From assembly GCA_001683735.1 (NCBI GenBank), contig LUGG01000010.1:310001-374000 (forward strand): DNA of 64,000 nt. Reading direction: 5' to 3'. The stretch is from Grifola frondosa (taxonomy: Eukaryota > Basidiomycota > Agaricomycetes > Polyporales > Grifolaceae). The notes beneath the pieces were generated by a model. The model was given only the letters and a program-made list of their open reading frames with translations. It searched no databases and had not been told where the DNA came from. Made by a program: the position numbers and the translations under genes. This document shows, in pieces, positions 55,946 to 64,000 of the stretch. Each line of letters begins with the position of its first letter. Position 1 is the first letter of the stretch.

Positions 55946-57076
55946 ATGGATCCAAGGAAACGCGACCCCCGTCTCGCTCGCGCAGATCCGCGTCTCCACC
56001 ACCAACGCTCACATTCAGGCACCCCAACCGCGCAGCCGCCACCCCAAGTTCCCCGCCTCATGTCTTGACGCCACAAGGAGCACCGCCGCAACTACCACAG
56101 AGCATCTACCCCCCGTACCCTACAGCAACGCCCCCACAATACCCAGCGCACGATATCTCCAACCAGCAACTTGCGCAAGAGGCACAGGGCGCGTCTTCTA
56201 TCCCGCAGCAGCCTCAAGCCTCCCGCTCGTCTATCTACAAGCCCCGTCCACTGTTTTGTGTAGTATGTGCCAGTAACCAGGTGAGTCAGACCCCTTGCGA
56301 TGGCTATCATGACTGACGAGACGTCAGAATCGGTCTATGGAGGGACACTATGTGCTGGCGTAAGTCCTCACCATCCTGTTCAAAATGGCGCCTCCCCTAA
56401 TGTGCGTGGTATGTGGTCCAGCAAAGCGGGTTTCCGTGTGGATATCATCTGGAACTGGTTCGGCCGTCCGGCTGCCAGGTCCTGCAATAGACAAACCTAA
56501 CGTATACCCCTTCGGAACGCCTTACAACGATATCTACGAAGAGCTCAACACGCAAGACCCTCGCCTGTGAGTATCGCGCGCTGCCTGGTCTGCTCTCGAC
56601 TGAAGTGATGAACCAGTTACACAGCGAACGGTCTGCTGCAGATGCTGGACCGTAATCGACGGATTAAACTAGCACCAGAGCGTTGGCAGGAATGCAAGAC
56701 AGTGGCAGACATTGTCATCACCTGCGAAGAGCGCTGTTTTGATGCCGTATGTGATGGTGAGTGCTAAGTCTTGAGGCTGTCGCCGTGGCTGACCTGGGTG
56801 TAGATCTTCTAACGAGAGGCGGAGACTTCAATAAACCGGTTCACGTAATCAACATGGAAGTGAAAGATAACCACGAAGAGGCGCATATTGCGGGGAAGGC
56901 GATAATCGATTTAGCGACGGCCGTGAGTAGAACCACCTATCTTGCCAACTGAGAGCTCACCATGTGCAACTTAGATTGAAGGCGCGAATGATATAGATGA
57001 AGAGATGGGTGGTATTCTCCAAGCACATCAGGAGAAGCATCCGCACAGTCTACTACACGCAGTCGCGTATTACTGA
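55946..57076 (+). CDS. SSU72: Ssu72-type RNA polymerase II CTD phosphatase
   Basis: Ssu72 dephosphorylates Ser5 of the RNA polymerase II CTD and works in mRNA 3'-end processing. The signature [13 protein letters not shown] (Cys-X5-Arg-Ser, across an intron at 56281-56327) is the catalytic P-loop. Then [99 protein letters not shown] and a tail ending HAVAYY at 57076. A Pro/Gln-rich N-terminal extension begins at ATG 55946 ([17 protein letters not shown]). Two apparent single-base shifts, one between 55990 and 56066 and one near 56440, interrupt an otherwise fully conserved gene, so assembly errors are the likeliest cause. Confidence 0.85.
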
Positions 57077-57451
57077 TTATCTATTGTACACATAGTGTTC
57101 TGGGTATGTCTCGGGGTCATGTATCAGCATCATTCTTGTATCCAGGGTTTTGTCCACTACAGTATCACCCCACTCTGAGTTAGAGCCATAATACAGCGCA
57201 GTCTACGAGTTGCCGAACAAATCTGGAGCTGTCTATGAGGTATAGATTCTTGAATTTGAATTGCAATTTGCCGTCTGGAGTCTCGTGACCGTGCTTCCTT
57301 GGCGTCTGTCTCATTCACTTCCTTGCGCTCTACCCTAGTACTGTCTGCACCGTTTCACCTCGTAACATCCTGATGGCTCCTGGCTCATCTGGAATTTAGT
57401 GCTGGTCGATCATTCATGAGAGTTCCTTGCCTTTCTTCTGATACCCACAGG
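57077..57451. other. Intergenic region
   Basis: About 375 bp between SSU72 and the MITE; no feature recognised. Confidence 0.45.
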
Positions 57452-58201
57452 TACGGTGCACGAGCTGTGTCAGGACCGATTTTGGATTTAGAATTTAAAA
57501 TCCACACTCAACTCTTCATTTCCGACTGGCGTCTATCAAATTAACCTCCCGAAACGTCCTTACGTAATCCCCCGGCAACATCCTGCACCTTTTCTTCATC
57601 GTTTCTGACAGTGAGCTCCGACTTGGATATTTTGAAATCCTAGTGTTCATAGTTCATTTAGCTTACAAAACTTCTATTTTGATGCATGATAGGACTCAAA
57701 CAATTTATAGTACCTAGCATAACAAAAAATGACATTAGAATAACATAAGGTTCTTGTTACTAACAGTTACTTAGCGTTGAAAGGGCGCTTAAGAGACGGA
57801 AACTAAGTTCTCACGCTCAACTCGCACATCACAGAAATAATCTTATCTCCGTCGGCTCCGGACGGCATCGGACGGATGGAGAGATGCCGGTCGGTATCTG
57901 GCCGGCGCCGAATGGAGAGAGGACGGAGCCATGGAGCTATGCTAGTGCTGTAAATCAAGAAAAATAGGGTCCTCGCGGAAGATATTTTCTCTTTGATACT
58001 GAAGGATGTAAATAGGTACAAAACGGTGAATAAAAGTGAGGGGTCATCGCCGAGACCATGGGGGAAGAGGTTCCATATAGTTTCGGCATGTAATTTCAGT
58101 TATGATATCAGAATTTGATAGACGCCGGTCGGAAATTAAGAGTTGATGGGGATTTTAAATTCTCAATCCAAAATCGATCCTGACACAGCTCGTGCACCGT
58201 A
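57452..58201. mobile_element. 750-bp MITE with ~85-bp TIRs
   Basis: The ends are inverted repeats of about 85 bp with few mismatches, starting TACGGTGCACGAGCTGTGTC. Direct repeats ACAGG flank it (57447-57451 and 58202-58206). There is no supported coding sequence. The 5-bp duplication with TA inside the TIR ends could also be read as a TA-target element inserted next to ACAGG, so superfamily assignment is open. It ends about 200 bp upstream of the peroxiredoxin start codon. Confidence 0.8.
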
Positions 58202-58407
58202 ACAGGTGACATATGTGAAGCCTAGCGTGTGAATGGAAGACGCGATAATCACCACGGGGCTGCCATAAATGATCCTCAATTGCGGACTCCTGATTACAGC
58301 GCCTTATAAGAGGGGCGTCTCGAATTACGGGTCGAACGTTGCTTCTGACACGCACCCCCTCGTACCACTCAACTCACCTCACAAACGTCCCTTTGTCCCC
58401 CTTTACG

Positions 58408-59485
58408 ATGCCCAGCCTCCGACTTGGAAACATCGCGCCCGACTTCGAGGCTGAGACTACTGCGGGGCCCATCAAGTTCCACGAGTGGATTGGCGACTCA
58501 TGGGTGAGCATGATGAGCATGATGGCGTTTTGCAGTGCGCTTACCAGCGTCTCGACCCCTGTCTGCAGGCGATCCTGTTCTCCCATCCCGGCGACTTCAC
58601 GCCCGTCTGCACGACAGAGTTGGGCGAAGTTGCAAGGAGGTCAGGGTTAGGGTTCACTGTCGCTTCGCCTCCGCTGACAGATGATGCGCGCATCCAGGGT
58701 ACCTGACTTCGCTAAGCGCAACGTCAAGGTTATCGGCATCTCTGCCAACGGCCTCAAGGATCACTACAAGTGGGTCGAGGACATCAACGAGTACGGCGCA
58801 AAGTTCGCGCCCACAGATGTCCAGTTCCCCATCGTACGTTTGATCCTTTGTTGGTTTGCCCAGCCCGCGCTGAACGCCTCGTGCAGATTGCTGATGAGGA
58901 TCGGAAAATCTCCACGTTGTATGATATGTTGGACGAGCAGGATCCCACTAACCGCGATGCCAAGGGTCTCCCGTTCACCGTAAGCAAACCTCGACCATGG
59001 CTCGACTGCTTCCATCGCCTACTTATCTCTTACGATGAAAGATCCGTACCGTCTTCGTGATTGACCCTAAGAAAGTCATTCGACTCATGATCGCGTATCC
59101 TGCGTCCACCGGTCGCAACTTTGATGAGATTATTCGGTATGTCGTACCACAGTTGAGCGTTTAGGACATGTTCGCTGACGATGCCGGCAGGGTTGTCGAT
59201 TGTGCGTCGCGCTCATGACGTTTCGTGCTGCGCACGAGTTGTGCTGACTACGATCATATTCTTCAGCCCTCCAGATCGGCGACAAGTACCGCGTGACGAC
59301 CCCCGTCAACTGGAAGAAGGGCGACGATGTCATCGTGCACCCGAGCGTGAGCAACGAGGAGGCCAAGACACTGTTCCCCGAGTTCACCATCCACAAGGTA
59401 CGCGCAGACACGACTCTGTCTTACTTCAGATGCTGACTTTAGCGTGCAGCCTTACTTGAGGACGACTCCTTTGAAGGTGGATTAA
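58408..59485 (+). CDS. 1-Cys peroxiredoxin (Prx6 type)
   Basis: Reduces hydrogen peroxide and organic peroxides. ATG 58408 gives MPSLRLGNIAPDFEAETTAG. The peroxidatic site is AILFSHPGDFTPVCTTELGE, with the conserved P-x-x-x-T/S-x-x-C arrangement. Then NVKVIGISANGLKDHYKWVE, ISTLYDMLDEQDPTNRD, TVFVIDPKKVIRLMIAYPAS (with the conserved Arg/Tyr region), GRNFDEIIR, YRVTTPVNWKKGDDVIVHPS and a C-terminal arm ending PLKVD. The long C-terminal dimerisation arm and absence of a resolving Cys motif identify the Prx6/1-Cys class. About six GT-AG introns, frame intact. One intron (58640-58696) contains TTAGGG-like sequence. A MITE lies in the upstream region. Confidence 0.9.
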
Positions 59486-60211
59486 ATCGCGAGAGCAGAC
59501 TTGAGAAAGAACAATGGATCTTGTAACGTCTTGTACTATGTGTAAATGTGACACGGAGATTTTATTTCTAAGCATTAACTCGATACCATGCTCTCCTATG
59601 AAACCATCTCAGAGGTCGATAGCAGTTTTCTCGGACGACGTCGGTTCATTGGTGAGGCCGAGCTTGAGGTCCAAGGAAACCCATTGATCCGCGGCGTAAT
59701 CAACACTTGTCTGCGCGCCCATCGTACACGGACGAGCGCATTGCCTCACCGGACAATCTCGGTCCTTGTGTGCCTGCGCCTGCCCAAGATGATGTGGGAC
59801 ACGCGAGCTCGAACGCTCTATGGAATCGGCAGCAGAATCTCTTCGATATTGAGTAATCTGGCGTAGTTCAATGCGGTGCACAGACAGCGACCATCAAAAA
59901 TCAGAGATTGCGTTCAAAACAGGCACTCAACTGACGAGTCTCAAATGGAGAAGTGCTGGAGGGCAGTACTGGGATCATCGCAGTTCGCCACTCCCCGCCG
60001 TGGCGTGGATGCCACGCGCTGCGCACGCGAATACCATGTGAAACGTGTGTGAAACAGATCCTTCGTTCACGTGGGATTCCCTATTTAGCATACACGTGGG
60101 ATTCCTTATCTGGCATCCATATGGCTGCAACTGCGACGCGCAAGCATTACGCGTCGTGATCTCACCTCTCGTCCCGTTCCACCATCAAGAATAGTATTCT
60201 AAGACGTCAAC
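59486..60211. other. Intergenic region
   Basis: About 725 bp. The plus frame at 59588 and its antisense show no family resemblance. A 13-base phrase CACGTGGGATTCC occurs twice (about 60069 and 60091), a possible small promoter repeat of the proteasome gene. Confidence 0.45.
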
Positions 60212-61191
60212 ATGGCCAGCGCAGATGGAGGTGCATACAGGTGGGTCCGGTGATTAGTTCCTAATGCGTGCTTGCTCACATTTTACGTAGTTACTCCTTG
60301 ACCGTCTTCTCTCCGAGCGGGAAGCTTGTCCAGATAGAACATGCTTTGGCGGCCGTGTCCCAAGGAACCACAAGTCTCGGGATTAAGGGTTCGTGTTTCG
60401 TATTCATGGTGATTGCGCGTGCGCTGACCCATCACAGCGTCGAATGGAATTGTCATCGCTACGGAGAAGAAATCATCGTCCATTCTCATAGATGATTCCA
60501 TGATAGACAAAGTGTCTATCATATGTCCGAATATTGGGATCGTGTACTCGGGCATGGGGCCCGATTTCAGGGTGCTTGTTGCGAGGGCGCGGAAGAGCGC
60601 ACAGGCATATTGGAAAATCTACGGCGAATACCCTCCAACAAAGATACTCACCCAAGAAATTGCAACCATCATGCAACAGGCGACTCATTCTGGGTATGTT
60701 CATAGATCGTGCTTCGTGATTGATGATCTCAATGTTGTGCATGCAGCGGTGTCCGTCCATATGGCGTGTCGTTGCTCGTGGCGGGGTGGGACATCAATCG
60801 CGGACCTAGTTTGTACCAAGTCGACCCTTCAGGGTCGTACTGGGCATGGAAGGCCAGTGCGATCGGAAAGAACATGATCAATGCAAAGACATTCTTGGAG
60901 AAACGGTGGGCTGTGTTGTTTCATGGTGGTCAATCACGCACTCATCAATGCCATGTTTCACTTGCTAGGTACAACGACGATATTAGTCTGGAGGATGCCA
61001 TTCATACCGCACTTCTTACGCTAAAAGAAGGGTTTGAGGGCCACATGACGGAGAAAACCATCGAGATAGGCGTAGTTACCGTTCCTAGTGAAGCAGACCT
61101 GGAAATAGGCAAAGTCGAAGGCACCGGCCGTGCGAGAGCGACTTTCAGGAAACTCACGGAAGAGGAAGTTCGAGACTACCTTGCCATGTAG
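60212..61191 (+). CDS. PRE8: 20S proteasome subunit alpha-2
   Basis: An outer-ring subunit of the 20S proteasome core. ATG 60212 starts [10 protein letters not shown], then, after an intron, [20 protein letters not shown], the proteasome alpha signature. Further conserved blocks: [23 protein letters not shown] (from the next exon), [80 protein letters not shown] and an ending [10 protein letters not shown] at 61191. Four introns, intact frame. [15 protein letters not shown] and [10 protein letters not shown] assign it to the alpha-2 (Pre8/PSMA2) branch. Confidence 0.93.
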
Positions 61192-62371
61192 ATTAGTGGA
61201 TGTTCTTTTTTCCCGTGTATTTCTTAGTCTAGTACCTTGAGTCTATTCCCTTTTGGCCCGCCGACGGTTTCAGATGATACGGATGTGTTTTTGGAATGCA
61301 TGAATATAGCAACTACAACACACCACCATCTTGCGCGCCACAATGATCGAGATATGCACCGCCCTTCTCACCAAACAGCAACAGTTTACCACTCTAGTTC
61401 CACGTGAGACGGTGGTGTCTATCTACCGGCCAGCTGCGGGGCGACTGATGATTACGACAACTTGTACTTGAAACATTGGCAATCTCTAACCCGAGTCCAC
61501 CATGGAACCGCCGATTTACCGATAACTTTCGGGAAATCCACCAGCTCCGTAACGCGTAACTGTGCAAAGTCCGATCTGGTAATTCGGGACCTGCGCTGCA
61601 ATCCGGTGGCGATGAGGCGGGGCCGCATGTCTTGCAAGAATGGTCGAATCACTTCATCCGAACCGGTAAGCACGGATTCGTCATTCCTCGAAAAGCAGCA
61701 CACCTGCCTTCCAATAATCATCCTATCGAACAATTGACGTACATTTTATGCAGTGCCACATGCCCAATACAGCATGATCAGAACAAAGTGCGATGGCTGG
61801 AACAAATGCCCCTCCCTTGGATCTCAGTATATTCCCACTTGAGCCCCTCCTCGCTCTCCACATCATTTGCCACGCGTCAAAGCCATGCGACTGTTTCAAT
61901 GACCTTGATTTGGTGGGGGAAATGCGGCTTTCGGCATTCAAACAATCTGCCTTTCTGACTACGAATATACGGCGGAGATCAAGTGAACTTGTTGGTTCTG
62001 TGTCATGGATACTCGTCTCAGCTTTGCCGAGTTTAGTGTTGCTCCGTGAGCGCGCTGACCTTTGCCCTGCATCCTGAATATCACTGCCTCGACGGTTCTA
62101 GCAGTATACCGGCGTCTACGTGCACACACTTTTTTTGATGGTCTGGATAAACCCCGTGGTTGGCTCTCCAGGCACGGGGGGATGTGTCGAAGATCAGTGC
62201 GTTCGTTCTCCTTTTACCTTTTTCTGTAGTTGTGGGCCTCTGGGGTCTGTCCCGCCGGCACCATCGGCATATGAGCCCTATATAATCTGCCCATTGCACC
62301 TTCCCTCTCCCTCCATCAACCCATCACATTTACACACTATCGTCAAAACGATACGCTCCGCGTTATAACCA
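61192..62371. other. Intergenic region
   Basis: About 1.18 kb. Several frames of 70-110 codons overlap on both strands without family resemblance or consistent splice sites. A TATA-like CCTATATAATC lies near 62277, about 95 bp upstream of the zinc-cluster gene. Confidence 0.45.
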
Positions 62372-63457
62372 ATGTCCAACACGAACAGCAGTTCCAGCCC
62401 TAACAGCGCGTGTGAGTGGCATTCAACTGATCGCGAGGTATTACATTCTTACATGTCTCGTTTAGCCCGCAGCACTGCTTTCGACCCTAGTCTCCTCCAG
62501 CCCATTGTCAGGAGCAAGCGGACGCCTATCGCCTGTACTGAATGTCGCCGGCGACAAGTGAAGGTAAAGTGGCGATCTTCCATAACGATGAAACTGCGTC
62601 TCATAGCCTTTGTCTCTCTAGTGTTCTGGCACGACGCCTCGCTGTGAACGCTGCCAAAAGAGAGGAATCGAATGCGTTTATATCCCTCTGAACCAGCAGA
62701 GGTCCGCGTCCGCCACCGCAGGTGGTCAGACTTCTCGCGCAGGCACCCCTCAGTACCCTCCGAATATGGCTGGGCACGCATACGTCCCCAGTAGCTACGC
62801 TACCTACCCTCCGGCGGGGATGCAGTCCACGACCGGCCAGGCATATGTCTCTCAATCCTCTCATGGCCAACAAGGCAACTGGCGTCCTCAGTCCCCCTTG
62901 CAGACGATGCCATCGCACCAAACGCACCAATACACCCAACTCCAAACCGCCCAGGGAACTGCCGCCATGGGTTACAGCCAGACGTATGCCCAACACCCGT
63001 CTTACCAACAAAGCGCTGTTGGCGGATCTCACACGGGAAGTGGCCCATATGTGCAAGGCTATGTTGTGCCATCTCAGCAGACCTATGCGAGCAGCTCTTC
63101 CTACGATGCCTACGGCCAACTGAGCGCTGGTCAGGGTGTTCCCAGCGCTGACCCAGATACAACTACACCTCATCTCCACTCAGCGTGTCGCCGACTCAGA
63201 TGTGAGTCATTTCTCATTGTTTTGAGCTTCTTGTTGACGCCCATGCGTGTACTAGGACATCGTACAATGGGCAATACTATCAGGGTGATCAAGAAGTCTT
63301 TGACCCTGTCACAGGTACAATGGTACCGCATAACGCCGGAGTATGGCAACAAAATACTGTATGTGGCTTGTCATCTGGAACCTAGAAACCTGTTGAATTT
63401 GTTATGCAGACTGAAGAGACGACTTACCCTGGCTATCAGGGGCGACAATATCCTTAG
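62372..63457 (+). CDS. Zn2Cys6 binuclear cluster transcription factor
   Basis: The DNA-binding domain is split by an intron (62563-62621): CTECRRRQVK then CSGTTPRCERCQKRGIEC, which gives the six cysteines with CX2CX6CX6CX2CX6C spacing of fungal Gal4-type factors. The rest is Gln/Ser/Tyr/Pro-rich low complexity (SQSSHGQQGNWRPQSPLQTM, then SQTYAQHPSYQQSA), a likely activation region. No fungal-specific 'middle homology' domain is seen, so the protein is short (about 300 residues). The 3' exons (from 63255) give TSYNGQYYQGDQEVFDPVTG and a stop at 63457. A 1-nt shift near 63152-63156 (C-run) is needed to connect them through SPLSVSPTQM. Target genes unknown. Confidence 0.8.
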
Positions 63458-64000
63458 ATATTACGACACGCATTTAGTCGTTATTACGCTTTAGACCATT
63501 TTCTTCAAACAGTCTGTATCGATTTACGCTATTTATCGCGCCCTGTAGCTGTCGGTGTTCTCCGTTCTATGGTGTATCATATATATCAGATCACCCCCCT
63601 CATACCTCCCTATATCTGTATTTACTAGTCATCTGTCATATAACGTCTTCGCTGCAATTCGAATTGACGCCCCCGACTGATCGAACTAGCGCCGAACTCG
63701 CAGTCCTGACTCCTCGGCCTCAACTCCGAGCACCATGCAATCTATGTAAGCCTCACTTCAGACATGTATACGCAATGCAAAACGACACAACTTCACATCT
63801 GGTATTAGGCTTCCAGCTATGCATCAAATCGCGTCATCCTCCCTCCATATTCGGAGCTCAGCAGTGCGAACCTATCGCTGATTACGTTTGTTATGCATAA
63901 TTAATACACTGAGCTAGAGTAGTTCGGTCACAAGCAGGTCTGAAGGTTAAACCAGACTACTGCGCCTCCGCGATCCTCACAGTCAGCAGTGCGCCTCGAG
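63458..64000. other. Intergenic end of window
   Basis: About 540 bp with no supported gene, RNA or repeat. Confidence 0.45.

Noticed and set aside
59588..59881. Short frames on both strands between the peroxiredoxin and proteasome genes
   Set aside because: No family resemblance, no splice support, and the two frames overlap each other.
61452..62077. Possible gene between PRE8 and the zinc-cluster gene
   Set aside because: Frames of up to about 108 codons exist on both strands, but no motif, no convincing introns and no start context favour any of them.

Overview
The window is nuclear DNA from a filamentous basidiomycete, most likely an Agaricomycete (mushroom or polypore class). The genes are intron-rich, with introns of about 45-70 nt and GT-AG ends. 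Core eukaryotic genes sit beside families that are expanded in Agaricomycetes: RecQ-like helicase, DUF6589, protein-kinase-like proteins, multicopy P450s and F-box proteins. There is no bacterial or organellar signature. Species cannot be named from the sequence alone. All functional names come from recognising motifs and family patterns by eye; no database search was run.

Layout. 1-1.64 kb: decayed gene remnants. 1.64-8.21 kb: a DNA transposon-like element with ~200 bp terminal inverted repeats (TIRs) and a 9-bp target duplication. It carries two convergent decayed genes, a RecQ-like helicase and a DUF6589 protein, and its right TIR is interrupted by a 547-bp MITE. 8.7-18.2 kb: an ordinary gene block with NOP58 (snoRNP core), a secreted S10 serine carboxypeptidase (apparently with a rare AT-AC intron), a secreted ferritin-like protein, an EAF-type transcription elongation factor and tRNA-Ile(AAU). 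18.2-28.1 kb: a tandem family of unknown genes (three complete copies and one remnant, all on the minus strand), split by a 6-kb Ty1/Copia retrotransposon with near-identical LTRs but a rearranged 3' end. 28.8-31.3 kb: an Rck2/Srk1-type kinase.

32-43.2 kb: a duplicated region. It holds two full-length P450 genes, a third P450 fragment fused to a copy of the PKR1 5' end, two decayed kinase-like genes and one hypothetical gene. 43.1-47.9 kb: core genes PKR1 (V-ATPase assembly), PSF3 (GINS replication complex, with MCB boxes in its promoter), a small unknown protein and the TFIIIC subunit Tfc1/Sfc1. 49-53.5 kb: a pseudogene island (two SDR copies around an APH-type phosphotransferase). 53.9-63.5 kb: an F-box protein, SSU72 CTD phosphatase, a 750-bp MITE, 1-Cys peroxiredoxin, proteasome alpha-2 subunit and a Zn2Cys6 transcription factor.

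The genes do not form one pathway; stable core genes alternate with fast-evolving accessory islands. Single-base frame shifts appear both in duplicated accessory genes and in genes expected to be essential (SSU72) or conserved. Some of these 'pseudogenes' may therefore be assembly errors. The lesions in the 1.6-8.2 kb element are different: almost all are transition-type nonsense codons.
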